Origin: Tyto alba
Taxonomy: Eukaryota > Chordata > Aves > Strigiformes > Tytonidae
NCBI RefSeq assembly: GCF_018691265.1
Contig: NW_024881316.1
Span: 9,794,819 to 9,858,818 of the forward strand
DNA length: 64,000 nt
Direction of reading: 5' to 3'
Positions within the stretch are counted from its first letter, which is position 1; each line of letters begins with the position of its first letter. The notes below the pieces were generated by a model, which was given only the letters and a program-made list of their open reading frames with translations, had not been told where the DNA came from and made no database searches. This document shows, piece by piece, positions 50,390 to 63,840 of this stretch. The position numbers and the translations under genes were made by a program.

Positions 50390-51130
50390 GTGCTGAGTGG
50401 AGGTGACGGAGGCCACGGAGCATCAGCCCGTGCAGGCGTGAACAGCCAGCTGCCAGGGTCACTCACTGCTCTCCTAAATTTCTCTGTCTAAGCAGGCTCC
50501 AAAGGCTGACCCGGGCCACAGCGCTGGCAATCTGCTCTGAATAAATTTGCTACGTTACCAAGAGCGGCGGGGCCACGTTAGGCTAACGCCAGCTAGAGAG
50601 GGATAAACAGGGTACGCAGTGTGCTAGGGTGGAAGACTCCTCTTCCCACACGTCTGCTGAGGCGGGCCGGGCTGCGGGCAGCTCCGGGCACCTTCCCTTC
50701 CAAGGCTCCTGGGGACCACCCCCGCGGGCTGCAGGTCAGGTCAGGTTCACCAGGACACCCCCCCCGCTCTCTCCTGACCCCCCCGGGGGGCCAGTCCTGC
50801 CCCAGCTGGCCCAGCAAAGCCCAGGCACTGGCTGACCCCCTTCCTCGGGGTGGGACAGCCTCCCTGGGTTCCGTCCGCTCACAGCGCTCAGCGCGCAGCC
50901 AGCCCAGGTACCTTCTTCAACTGAAGTTCCCCCCAAATTTGCCCCTTCCATCCCATTCTCCTCCGGCCAGAATCAGCTTACAGGCCCCGGGAGATCTCAG
51001 CTGCCAGCAGGTTTCTGGCTGCGTTTGCCACACTCCTGCCATGACGTGGGTTTGAAGACCCCTTTTGAACAGCCCTGGAGGCCACCACCGCTCCGGCTCT
51101 GAGGAAGACAGTCCGAGGAGCACAGAGATC
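50390..51130. promoter_or_regulatory. GC-rich, CpG-containing block (candidate CpG island)
   Basis: Inside AT-rich flanks this block is strongly GC-rich. By eye I count about 27 CpG in the roughly 500 bases from 50400 to 50900, a moderate density. Unlike the GC-rich LTRs it shows no match I can see to a repeat. A good splice-donor-like 'cccag|gtacc' occurs near 50910 on the plus strand. It could be a CpG-island promoter or first exon of an unannotated transcript. The frames here (50621-51055 plus, 50593-50817 minus) overlap and are not convincing proteins. Confidence 0.4.
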
Positions 51131-54100
51131 CTCTACAAGTTAATTCCCCTATTTATCAAACTCTCATTACCTTCCTTCCATAAATCTTTCCAGTTTCCTC
51201 TCCACATAGATGTGGCTCCCTGCCTCAGCCGTTAAACTTCCATGGAAGGTAAAATTTCAAGTTTACTTATATACTGCCACTTGGAGAAAAGCAAAGGTTT
51301 GATTCCTAAATAGAGCCCCGTAACCTGTAACCATGTAATTGTATGTTACGCCACTGGCTTCTGTAAACAACCAAATTCAGGCAGAGGCACTGGGCTGACA
51401 TGGAGAGAGGGGATGCTGCTGATGGGAAATTGAGGCGGGGAGAAAGGACAGCAAGGAAGGGAGGGGAGGAAGGAGAGAGGGGTGACGCTGAAAAATATGT
51501 TACCCCTGAAAAAGCAGTAATGGAGATCTGCTGGGAAAGCAAGGGGTGAAGACACACTGGTGAAGAAGGCTTTCTGGCAGTGCTGTGATGGGAATCCTAG
51601 CAGAGCCTGACGGAGTAGGTGGCTAATGTCAAGGCACCCACAGAAACCACAGTAGGGAAATACAAGCACTGGAGCAATGGTTTGGTAGTTTGTTCCCCTG
51701 AAAAAGTCCTTAGGAGGGAATCTGGGAAGTTGGAAAAAGGCACTCAAGTGTGTCATGCCCTTTTAGCATGATGCACTTCTCTAGCAGGTGTGGAAGAGTT
51801 TTAGACAACCAGCAGTGCCGGGGCATGTGGTAGGAGAAAGGCAGGTAAACCCTTTGTTGATGAGGTAGAGCAGAGGCAGAAATAAGCTCAAGATCTGCTG
51901 CCTCCTGACCCGTTTAGTCCTGGAGTGCCCACACAGAGCTGTGATGGGTTCATCTACATCAGGACAGAAGCCCTGTGGGAAGATGGAGGGGACAGATGTG
52001 AAAACCAAGCAGGAAGAGCAAGATTTGCCTGCACTGTTGTAAGCCTTGCCAGACATTTGGGCTGAGCTTTGTTACCAGGTTGAATATTTTGTGTTCCCCA
52101 TATGGTGATAAACTCACACAAGCAGCAGTGAAGGCACTGGAATATGTCTGCTCTTCTTATTTCCTTTACACTACATGTCCTTTCCCATTAGCCATGAGAG
52201 GATCCCATTTCCAGCTTAGGATGCATGAGTGAGAACAAGGACAGAAAGATAAGAGAATTGTGCAAAGCCTCATTCCTCTGGTTTTTATTACCCTTGTCAT
52301 CTATCAAGAGACTGACTGCTTCTCTTGCTTTTACCTTTTTTTTTTTTTTTCCTCCAGCATATTTGTAAATGTTATTTACTTATTGTCACTAGCTCCTTTG
52401 GGCTGTCTACTTTAATTTTATACCACAAATTGTGACCGGCAGCATTTTGTTGCTGCTGCTTTCTTTATTAATTTGTTTCTTACTGCTCCAGCAACAATAA
52501 ACAGTCTACAGCTCTCCCATAATTTGCGCTCTATTTTGGACCAAAATCTCACAGGAATATTTATAGCATCCCAAGCAGGTTTGGGAAGCAACTCTGGACA
52601 CTGTTATGGCATACCCACACTTCTGATTCACAACCTGGTCCCTTCTACATGGAGGAAAATTAATGCAAGAATATCATTATAGGCACTTCCACATATCTTT
52701 TTGCATCACTAAGCATCACCATTGGCCCACTACTAAAAGACACTTCCATTTTGCTAGCATTTAGTCTCCATAGTTCAGTATGTTATATACACCTAAAAAT
52801 AATGCTTCACCCTTAACGCACTTCAGACCCAAATTTTTTTCTGAGTTTTGAGCAGTTCAAAAACTCTTTCTTGATCCAATTTTACATAAAGAATTTCTGC
52901 TATCAGAATTAATATTCTACTCATGTGAATGGCTTCACCAAGTTTCTCTAGTGTCAACATGTCAGTATTTTATGTGCCACTGAATTTGCTATTTTTTAAC
53001 TGTGAATACTGTAATGGAATTAGAGGCTTGACTCTTTCCCTGTCTATTTAATATTCCCTTTCTGACAGTCATCATTCTCAATTCTCTTAATTTAGACCAT
53101 CGCACTATCTTCAACAAGACTGTAAACCTGAATGTGATGGTCTGATTATTAAAAACTAGTGAAATCATCTTCTCTTTCCACACTTGATCTTCTTTAAATA
53201 CCCATGTCTCACCATAAATAAAATTTGTAAAAACAACTGTTAGTCCAGTCTTTGTGGAATAATGCTAATAAAAGCAATGAAAAGTAATTTTCCTGTCATG
53301 ACAACCTTGTTTGTGTGTGCAGAGCAGGTATTTAACTATATTATGGGACATTTAATCATGTTTCTTACTAGGGATGATGCAGAAGCTATATCCTATGAAG
53401 GGAAGTTCTCCAGACACATTCGGCTACAGGGATCCCCAGAAGGCACGTGGTATTGCAGCAGTTCTGGGTTTCTATTCTTTTTCACTAGCATGAATTGAAA
53501 CTACTGCCTCTACAGTACAATATATTACATTAAAATGTAAAACAGATATAACTGAGGGGAATAAGAGGAAGGAAGAAAAGCCAGAAGTATGTGATATTAA
53601 CCACCATGAATTAACTTGTTTTCAAATATGTTTAATTCCTGTAGGCTCGAGTTACCATGTTTTAAAGAACCACACACTTTCTTAAAGGTATTAGTTGGGG
53701 TACAGGAGCAGCAAAAAAAAATAAGGTTGAATAAATCCATGTTTGTGGCTCAGATCATCCGTTAAGCAAGAAGCTGGCTGTCATTGTGTCTGCTTTGTAT
53801 GTCATCACTGCTGATCCCTGAGTACAAGGATTCATGGCATTATCACAGCTTCCTTCTCTAGACCTGAATGCTGGCTTCAACACCATTTGTTTTTTTATTA
53901 TTACATAGTAAGAAAATTGAATGACTCACACTGCCCACACACACTGGCTCATGCATTTGTACGCAGCGGTCAGAGCCAAGGGTTGTCTAAACACTGCACA
54001 GATTGATGCTTTGAAAATTCACGTTAAAATGAGATCCTACTCTCATTTCTAAAATACTGTTCTTCATACTTGAAAATGCATATGAGGCGTCCACAGCAGG

Positions 54101-54332
54101 AAACAACCTTTTTTGCTGTACCAGGGCTGACTGTTCGAGTGAGGACTTTTTTCCCCTATCACATCATCAATTTAAAGAGAAATATATCCCTCTCTGTAGG
54201 ATATGTTGCTCTAGAAATATATAGTGAAAACATCATAAAAAGTCTATTAATGGCTATTGTTTAATTCTTAGGGGTTTTAATTTCTGTAAAATGCTATCAC
54301 ATTTTTATTGAACTCGTTCAGGTTTTTTAATA
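51131..54332. other. Non-genic stretch, purine-rich at the start
   Basis: 51400-51560 is strongly G/A-rich on the plus strand, which gives the pyrimidine-coded minus frame at 51346-51756 (136 aa, no motif). A T run lies at 52336-52350. No gene recognised. Confidence 0.45.
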
Positions 54333-54460
54333 GATTTTAAGGCTAGAAGGGACTACTGAATCATTTAATCTGACCTCCTGTATTTCTCATAAATAGCATC
54401 CAGTTAGTCCTGTCTTGAGCCCATTGCATTTGTTTGAGTCACACACACCTTTCAGCTTCA
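54333..54460 (-). mobile_element. Ancient CR1 3'-end fragment
   Basis: 'tagattttaaggctagaagg', then 'ctgacctcctgtatttctca', then 'ttgagcccattgcatttgtt' follow the reversed 3' end of an old CR1 type ('ttctaaggccagaaggga..tctgacctcctgtat..'). Confidence 0.65.
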
Positions 54461-54837
54461 GCTCATTCATCCTAAGGGATCCCTGGGTAGAACTGCCTTT
54501 CAAAAATATGGACAGAAGTCACATTTGAATTAGAAAGAAAGGAATCCTGGCCCTCCTCTCCCAAAGAGAAAAAAATACAGAGATGATGAGAAATACAATT
54601 CCTGTAAAGTACTGCAAAACAGGGGAATATTGATTACCAAGATTCCTCTTAATAAGTAAAGCTATAAATAGGCATCTATTGTCTCCTAAACCTAAACAGA
54701 CTGTCCCCTGGCCTGAACTAATTTTAGTGGCCTAGTTAGGTCACTAATTTTGAAACCTCCAGGTCTCAACACCTCTTGTATGTTTGAGGTATCTACTTTG
54801 GTATAAAACAAATTGCATCCCAGAAGTACCTAGTTTT

Positions 54838-54855
54838 CTTCATTAATTAATGAAG
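54838..54855. promoter_or_regulatory. 18-bp perfect palindrome with a double homeodomain core
   Basis: cttcattaattaatgaag is its own reverse complement and holds two opposed ATTA cores around ATTAATTAAT, a form bound by dimerising homeodomain or POU-type factors. The site is visible directly; function is inferred. Confidence 0.4.
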
Positions 54856-55719
54856 GAAGGTGATTAGCTCAGCTACAGACAGCTGCATTTGGGCAGATGA
54901 GTCTCATTCTCAATGACTTGGTATTTAGCTGTCAAAAGAAACAAAAATTAGAAGATCTTTATGTAGCATTTCTCTGCTTCCCATAAAGCTCATAGGATCT
55001 TCAACATAGCGAGTATGAGATTCTGGGGTAAGCTGCAAACATCACCTGTTAAAGGGTCTGTCCTGCCTAGAAGAGAAAGTCATCATGAGGAATAGGCTAA
55101 AATAATTGCTTATTTCAGAGTTAGAAGCACCTAACAAGTACTAATGAGAAAGATGCTCGTCCATCAACAGACTTCTTAAAAACAGATTTCAAGAAACAAT
55201 TCTCTCTCAAGGCATTGTCAACATCTATGTGCAGCCATGAAATGGTGGGGTCAGACGACATGGACTAAAAAGCCAACAACCCGGTGATGACACACAGTGC
55301 TGCATAGCCCTCACTACCCTCCACCTTCGCTCACATCACAGCTGCACAAGAGCGATGGCTGAGCCCACTGACTGTATCCCCAAACTGGTAATAAGCTACA
55401 CATCACCATAAACTATAAAAGATGCTATAAGTGGCCACACCCTTGCTGTTGTTAAAGAAAAAGCTGGGGAGAAGGGGAGGGCAAATATACTGGCATGACC
55501 ACACGATCCAAAAGTAGCTTGTATTTGGAAAATGACTGCACAACCTGGAACTTGAGAGACACACAGGTTATGTTGGACGCTCTATAGCAGACTTCAAAAA
55601 GTTTGTAGTCACTGTGCAATATCCTTTCTTTGACACTGCATGCCCACAGTATTTAGTTTGGGTTTGGATTTCTCATCCACACGAAGCTCCCAAGGAGCTG
55701 TATCCATCAATAATGCTTT

Positions 55720-55935
55720 CTTTTATCTTTGATTGGTTAAAAGACTCCATCCTAAACAAGTCCATCTTAGTTATATATGCCATCATTAACTCCCATCTGG
55801 ATTGTAACAGTGTATTTTATTTGAACGTGAAGCAATCAGACCTCCGGAGACACCTACCTGCTGATTACAGTGAACAAATTATATTACTTTCTCCACTGAC
55901 TCCACAAAATGTTGAATTAAGCTCAAGATTGCAGT
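55720..55935 (+). mobile_element. Possible L2-like LINE reverse-transcriptase scrap
   Basis: The open frame 55614-56030 (138 aa) contains LVIYAIINSHLDCNSVFYL. This resembles the C-terminal reverse-transcriptase motif of L2/CR1-clade LINEs, where a hydrophobic helix leads to S-x-LDYCN-x-L, with the tyrosine lost here. The rest of the frame is not recognisable. The match is short, so coincidence is possible. Confidence 0.35.
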
Positions 55936-56030
55936 GTTTATATTCAAAGTGCTCCCCAGACCTTGGAAAGTTCTGTCACAGGGTAAGAAGAAAAGTTATT
56001 TGCCTGAGAAAGAACTGCCTTGTGGCCTAG

Positions 56031-59000
56031 TCTGCAGCTCCTGAATCCCACAGAGCATCCCACCGCTTCCTCCAAAGTGCATTTTATACCTATATAAAAA
56101 ATTAAAGATTCTACAGAAAACAAAGCATATGAGCACTCACCCCTCTTCCCCAAGGGTGAACAGGGAGAACATACCCCAAGTAACAAACATGACTCATGGC
56201 AGTAAATACTTTATGGTTTTGATAGCAGTAAAACTGTGGACACATTCTAGACATTGCCATCTCTGATAAAAATTGTCATGTTGGGATGGATTAATAATCA
56301 CAGAAATTACAATAATTCTCCTGCCTTTGCTGCATACTATTCAGCTATTCTTTCCCTGACTTTTATTGCAGTTCTAGCTATGGGATGGACCAGAGAAAGT
56401 ATATGCAAAGTAATCCCTTCTTCCCATAATGAAATAAAAAGTCAATATATACTGTGACTAACTTGTTTCTATCAGGAGTCATAATTCTTCAGGCAGACAC
56501 ATGAAGGGCAGATTTGCCCAGTTTAACTCTGCTCGTCAAGGATTCACTTCTCCCCTTTCTCTACCAGACCACTCCTGAGGTTTATTACAAACTGAAAGAT
56601 TATATCTGTAATAATACTATTTTTCTACAAGGTAGCGCCCACCAGGAATAACAGATTAAATAGTGTTCTAGCTTAGACAATTGTTAACGCACACCACATG
56701 AATTCTTTTCCTGCCAGCTTCAATGATTCTGCCCGAGTGTTTACAGAGCTTGCTTCACAAAAGCGCTTACTTAACTTGTCCCACACAGAAGGACGAATAA
56801 AGATGTAAAAATTTTACTGTCTGTAAGGGACTGGTACTAGTTGTGAGTAGTGATTTTTGGAAGATGTCGGGGATTTGCAGGATCCTCTCCCCCAAAACAG
56901 ATTCTGTGCTCTCCTCTTGGTTTTTGACCACCTTCAGGAGAGTGTTAGCTCCGAAGGCTGGATTGCAAATTGGCAAGAGACAAGGGTCAAGGCAGAGCAA
57001 CACTCTGATGGGGAGGACTGTGAGAGAAGGAGCCAGCACCCCTCAGAGTGTAGCAGCCATTAACAGTGCTTCCCAAGGAGCCAAGGCATGGGAACAACAA
57101 GCACAAACCAAACACATCAATGTCAGTGTCACCCTTGCTAGCTCAGATGCACAGCTTTCAGCTGGCATATTTATTATTAATTATTATTAAATTTATTTAT
57201 CTAAGTGTGCTTTGCATAGATAGACACATTGTCAGTCACCAAGGACTTAATATCTAAATTAGTTAGGACAAACAAACATAAGATGAAACAACACTGTAGC
57301 AAAGAGTGTGTGAGGGGATTTCTAACGAAGAGAGAAAGAGAGAAGTAATTGTCTGAAGAGGTAGGTTAAGGAGCCTTTAAAGAAGAACTCATGGATAGTC
57401 TAGGCCAATCATTTTATACTATGCAAAAAGCAGGCTGTACTGTCAAAATGGACATTCACTGAAATATTTCAACCTAGGTCTTGAACCCACCTCACAGGTG
57501 GAATTCAATTCCGTCTATTTCCCTGATTTATTTTTGCTCCTTGATGAATGGAAAAAAACGTTCAGAAAATTAGGACAAAGAGGTTTTACTACTACAGGAG
57601 AAGAAGGAATGTAGAGAGTGAAGAACGACAAGGAGAAAGGAGAATGCAAGTGAAAAAACAGAGCAAGAAGGGAATAGCCCAAATGTGCCATTCAGAGGCA
57701 ACTGGAGTATGTACTACTTGGGTAAGAAATACACAGGGTGTTCCTAGGGTATATAGCCTTACAGGGTTTTAGTGAGCTTACTATTAAAAGGGCTGGAGGT
57801 AGAAAGCCAGTTTCAGAATTAATAATACATGTTTAGAGTAGATGAAAAGGGTAATAACTGTATCACCAAAGCACCACTAGATAAAGAGAGGAGGAATGAG
57901 TAGGGCATGAAGGCCAAATGAGATCTAAAATGTCTTTGGCTCTTTAATAAAGAAAGGCTTTTATCTGAGGTCTTTTTCATTTCCAGATAGAACAGACCAG
58001 CAATTTATATCATTTATTAGATAAACCAGAATCCATTCTTCAGTGGGTGACTAGAATATATGTTTGAATTCTTCCAAAATATTATAAAGCAGTAGAAGAG
58101 GAAAGTACCTGGACTCCCAAGCTTTGTGGGTCAACTACATCACCCCAGAGCATCCTGTAGACATACCTAACAAGAACAACTGACAAAGAAATTACAGAAT
58201 AAGAGACTTTCCAGGGGTCATTTTCTTGGATCTATTACTTCTTAAGTGCATTCTTAAAAGATTTCTTAGAATCTTGATCCTGCCATCCCCTTTGGTGGCC
58301 ATCTCAAATTGGTGACCCTTAATTTTCTTTCTGTAATACCAAAGCTGTGCTTTAGGAGAGGTTCTGTAAAGCCCAAAATGGCTCATAAAACACTGGGTTT
58401 TCTGGTTGCTTTACATCAGAGTCTGCAGATGTTTCAGAGTGCATGTGAGCTAAATCTGGCCCGTGAAAGGCTAAGTCCAGCTTAACAGTTTTCTTAGGCT
58501 TCAGAGAAAGAGCATTTAGGAATAGAAATCAAAGCTGGAAGCCACAGGGCAAATATTTTCAGTGTCTGCTACTGTTTGTGTGATATTCCTCTGCCTTTCA
58601 GAAGTATGATACTTAAAATTGCCTTGTATGGCTTCAATTCAATCTCTGAAGTGCATTTTTATAACAAAGAAATACTGTTACCAGGATCCAGTGTCATGGG
58701 AAACAAGATTCTCAGTTTATAGGGCATACACACACCTCCCTTTCCTCCTTGTAGCTACATAGCTCACTTTTCCCCCTGCAAAGAAAACTTGTGGCCCCAA
58801 CAGCAAATTCTGACATGGAAAAATGATGTTGGAGAAGCATTTAATCTCTTTTCACCTGTTTTTTATGAACTCTAAGTCTTGGAAACAAGAACCATATCCA
58901 TGTTACTAAATATCCCTACCAGCAATTCTATCTATGTACTACTGGCAAACTACTTCAGTGTGATTCCTTCAAGGATATTTCCCCCATCCTGCAGTCTCAA

Positions 59001-62000
59001 GAGCCTGCCTAAGACACATGCTTATTCTTCTTTGTTAAATCTCATTCAAGCACATTTGAGACATTGCTCCCAGGTCCAGAACACCTTCCCAGGGCATCTG
59101 ATATATTTTTCTCTCATGCAGAATTAATATTCTTTATTATCTCCATCACGAAAAAAAAAAATGGGAATCTAAAAGAATCCACTTAAACTGTTATTTTAAG
59201 TATGCAAGAAAGTCCCAGGATTCAGGGGGCTTCTTTCTAATGGAGGAAAATAGTAGAAAGAAAGAAGCCTTTATCAACAATAACAGATGGAGATTGTCCA
59301 AAAGCAGAGCCAAAAGCCGAAGGATCTGTTAGGTCATTTTCCAGGTAGGGTGTACAGACATTTAATAGACCAGAGCTTTATGCTTTGAGAAGATACAATC
59401 ATATAGAAATTCTTTGCTTGGGATGTGATACCTAAAGAAAGGTTTCCCATTTGCAGAGTGTACAGAATATCTGAGTAAAAGTGTCTTGTGTAGCTCTTCC
59501 TATCCCACCCTCATGTTACCTCCAGCATAAAAATATGACCATAACATTGACAACAGACCCCATTGATCTGCTTTGCAACCATTACTTGCCAGGGGACTAG
59601 TGGTCCTTCAGCTCTTCTTTTAGTTCTTATCTGCTGTTCCCATGCCACCCACATCCTCACCTCAGTGTTGGGAAGTCACATATTTCTAAAAAGAGGAGTA
59701 TCTTCTGTCCTGTTTTCACCCCACCAGGACCAGGTCTATCCTCTGACCTAGAGGTCATGAAGGCTGTGGATATTGGCAAACAAGGCTGGTGAACTCCAGG
59801 CACTCACTCTGCCTCGATAAAGGATGGTATGGTGCCACCTGGATGCACCCCCTTAATCTGGGACTCGCCTGGGGTCTCTATCACTTGCCTGATCCAAGTT
59901 GTAGCCCCTGGCCTGCCATGAAGCATGAGAACCTGGAGTGGGATGTCATTTGAAAGGAAGATACGAAAGGTAATAGCCACACTAATCTCTCAAATGTATT
60001 TCTTTCACTCATTAAGAATATATATAAAACATATAGAAAACCAAATAACTTTTTAAAAGCTATTAGATATCACTAAATAAGGCATAGATCACTGTTTCCT
60101 AATATCATATCGTTTTAAAATAACAGTTAAATGTCATCCTTCAAATGCATTAAAAAACTTAATTTTATATAATTGGAGCCCACTCTGATGTCCCCCCCTG
60201 CTTTTAACTATAGATTGTGCATGACAATTCATATCTTGTATAACCAGCATCTGTAGAGTAACTGCTTTTTCAAGATATCTATAGTATATCCATGTACATG
60301 GGGTGAATAGAAACAGCCCACACACGGATATAAAAGCTAGATCATAAAAACAGAAGTTCATGTTTCTAAAACTGAGCACCTCCAAACCTACCCGAGTACA
60401 TGCTTAGCTTTGAGCGCAAGCATGATTCAGTGGGTCCTAGGGGCTACACTGATACTGGTGAATAAAATGGACCAGGGCCTGTCCTCTGGTCTTGAGACCC
60501 ATAATCACTGCACAGCACCTATCTGTATATCTTAACTCTCCTCCCTGTAAAGCACAAGCTACGGTCAAACCCTGATAAACTCTGTCTGGGGAAGTACTTG
60601 ATGTTCTGAGCCAAAGCCCAGACAAGGACTATGCTGACCGTTTAACAGCACATAGACCCGCAGAGTACTGCTCAGGCCACTACCCTAGCCTTATTCCATT
60701 TTGTAATATAAGCTATAAACTACAGTAGTGTAGTCATATAGACATGACCATGGAAATCATACAAGTTCTCAGATGCAACAGTGGGTGTGCAAACACATGG
60801 TGTTGTTCACAACAGAACTTACAGAGCTCGGCAGGCAACTGGAAGAACCCCTTGTACTGACACAGAGGTTCATTTAAGCAATTAATTAAGTTTTGTTTCT
60901 GTGCTTGATAGCGGTTAGGTCTGCTTTCAGGGGAAAAAAAATGCATTCTCCTGAATATTTAAGGTTTTTAATTTCTTTTCATTTCTGTAATTAATTGTAG
61001 ATGGCTCTTTACTTACGTGTAACTAAATGGGAAAGTGATGAATTTCTGAATAAACATACAAGAGCTATTGAAAAACATGGTGTCTGAAATAGACTGATTA
61101 GATTTTAAAAATGCAATAAAAGGTGAAAAAGTACAAACAGCAATAATGGAATTTTTCTGACAATCACAACTTGCAATAAAATCTATGTTTAATGAGACAA
61201 AAAGTTAGAAAAAGAAAGCACACCAAAAAAGAGTCTTAAGACCATCCCTCTAAGAAATTTGATTGTAACACCAAAACTGTCTTCTTCTCAGACAAAAATC
61301 TGTCTTTAAGATATCTGCAGAAGGGTTACAGAAATAAACTATAGCCACAGCAAGAGTTCTATAGTCAGTACCACAGTACCACCTTGTGGCGAAATAAAAA
61401 TGGCCTCAGTATTGACTTCCACTGCACAGTTTCAGGAAATACCCATGATATAAACATAAAATTCCAAGACGAATGAAACAGACTCAGGCACCAGCAATGT
61501 ACACGATGCATGATTTCTCCCAGTGTCAAATTACTTTTTTTGAAGACTCCATGTTCCAGCCAAAATCTTTCAGAAATCTACTGCAAAAACTTCCTGGAAG
61601 AAAAATGTCTCCTTTTACATTTGCTTGCATTCTTTTCTTGACTTCCATTTGCTGCAAATTTATTTCTCTAGTTACACTGAATCAAGAGAACAATTGCATC
61701 AGGCATGTCAAACTCCTCTCCCACAAAATGCTTCAGAAAGTTAAAGGCTATGACATAAACAAACTAATGCCAGGATCTTTGAGATGACTTTTTTTATTGC
61801 TTTTCTGTAACTGATGTAGAGATTAGAGAGAGTAATATACCTGAGCACATCTGGAGAAACAAGGTTATCAAATCCTCAGATGCCCAAAGGGAACTATCAC
61901 CTGCTTTTCTCCATTTCTTTCACATAGTGAAAGAAATCTGCATGATTAAGTGATTGCTGTCTGTCAGAAGGCACAGTCGCCCAGTCGTCATATATTAAGA

Positions 62001-62336
62001 GCTCTATTAAATGTAATTTTTGCACTTTCAAATGTTACTTCTTAGAGGCATCTCTGAATTTAATGCCCTTAATAAAGCAGAGCAACTAGTTCGTTCTTTC
62101 CTAAGTGGTTTGAGTGTAGGCCAAACCAACAAGCGGGCTTCCCTCTGCATCTTACCAAGGGGCAGCACTCAACATCAGCTTCTCCTCACATTTCATTTTG
62201 GAGTATTCTTTGCTGAAGATCAACAGTCAGGTCAAAATGGGATAAACTGTGCCAAAGCATGGATAATAGTCTTTAATATAATGTTGTCAGGGAAGGGAGA
62301 GAGCTGAATATTCTTTTGGGGAATTCTGGTGTTTGG
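56031..62336. other. Non-genic AT-rich stretch
   Basis: No gene recognised. A hairpin with 11-bp arms and a 3-base loop lies at 61913-61937 (atttctttcac / gtgaaagaaat). The part at 59560-59940 is slightly GC-richer without a recognisable frame. Confidence 0.5.
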
Positions 62337-62431
62337 TTTTTTTTTTTTTTTTTTGGTGGTGGTGGTTTGGTTTTTTGGGGTTTGTGTTTTTTTTTTTGTT
62401 TGTTTGTTTGTTTTTTGTTTTTTTTTTTTTT
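62337..62431. repeat. T-rich / GT low-complexity tract
   Basis: An 18-T run, a ggtggtggtgg segment, then T runs with TTTG units. The frames on both strands here (62287-62469 minus, 62329-62601 plus) are composed of this low-complexity sequence and are not genes. Confidence 0.9.
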
Positions 62432-63229
62432 ACAGTATTAAAATAAAGTTTAAACCTGGTTGCATTCATGCTTTGGAAAACCTCCCATTAATGGAAACAG
62501 ACCAGAATCATACCCACAAGAAACAAAACAAAGTTGTATCCAGGTTTACTCTTCACACAAAGCTAGGCTGTGAATTTACACATCTAGAGTTCAGGAACTG
62601 ATGCACCTGCACCTATATCCTACTGAGAGACTGACAATGGCTTTAGCTGGTTTGGCGTCAGATCCTGATGGTGGGATTTCTCTCATCTCACTTTAAGCAA
62701 CCAGAAATTAGGTGATCAGTCCAATTGACCACACATACCTATCTAGCGTCATCTCAGACTCCCTGCAATATGATTCCTGGACCTTCAACTGGTGATCTAC
62801 ATCACATTTACCAGTCCCATGCAGAGGTCTCAGAAATCTTTGGAGGCCTCCAAAGTCACTGGACAGATATGGATGGGAAGATGAATCAAGCCCTAGTTGT
62901 CTAATTGAAGTTTGTCATATAGACTCCATCTACAGTCAGTAGAGAAAGAGACACCTCCAAAGAGTAATTCATCACATTGTAGCATATATGACTATGATAG
63001 ATGGGAAGAAATACCCTCTGAAGATGCCTTTCTCTCCCTATTGATCAAAGGCACTTGGAACCCAGATGTCTAACTTTCAGGTGATCACATTCTGCTGAGA
63101 TTAATCTGAAACCTAATGTACAACAGATTATAGACATTCTCCCTATTTTCGCATCCTGACAATATGCTCCAGGTTACACGTTGTACATATGATTTGGATA
63201 ATGTGATCTGAACTATAATGGACACATTG

Positions 63230-63840
63230 CGTCACAAGCCTCAGAGGAAAGATACCAGCCAGCTCGAGCCCCATCATTAGTGGTGGCAGCGAGTCCTGCC
63301 TTATTCAGCAGCAGCAGCAGCAGCCGCAACTGAGGTCTGATTGCCAGGCAGTGTTCATATGCAGGAGCAATGCCTCTGCACTTAGCTGGCCTTTTAGGAT
63401 CCCATGCTCTACAGACCCACCTTCTCTGATCTCTTCCCAATGCAGGCAGCACCTCTCTTCTCCAAACATGCATTTCAGTTGGCAGAAAGACTTCAAAAAA
63501 CGATGTCTGCTGTGCATCTCCCTCTTGCCATGCTCTCTACTCCCACAAACCAACACCCTGAAGGCATGGTCTCCCCTCAGTTCCCCAAATTCAATCCCTA
63601 CATCCCCAATCTCCATCAGGGTGGATCTGTCACACATCTCAGGAGTAGATATCATTCTGCAAAATGCAGAGCTAATGCTGCTGCCACCACACAGCACACT
63701 TACCTTGGAGTGTCTGCTGTGATACTAAGTCATATATGCCCCAACAGTCTGGGAGGTCAAGACTTTCTCAGAGAAAAAACACCCAAGTCTCAAAGCTACC
63801 ATTTCAGACTGACTGTAAATCTGGGCATCAGCTAGGTCCG
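63230..63840. other. Denser reading-frame block of unknown nature
   Basis: Three frames longer than 120 aa overlap here: 63404-63835 plus (143 aa), 63305-63697 minus (130 aa) and 63351-63722 plus (123 aa). A short CAG run lies at about 63306-63323. None shows a motif I recognise. Overlap on both strands argues for moderate GC content and chance, or for an unclassified repeat. The block lies close to the window end. Confidence 0.25.

Noticed and set aside
51346..51756. 136-aa proline- and phenylalanine-rich minus-strand frame
   Set aside because: It is produced by the purine-rich plus strand. No motif, signal or splice context supports a gene.
57440..57500. tRNA or tRNA-SINE B-box-like 'gtcttgaacccacctc'
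   Set aside because: There is no A-box at the proper distance and no cloverleaf pairing that I could find.
61913..61937. 11-bp hairpin with 3-base loop
   Set aside because: About one such inverted repeat is expected by chance in a window of this size and AT content.
62287..62601. Frames rich in F/V/G or K/N/H
   Set aside because: They come from the T-rich and GT low-complexity tract.
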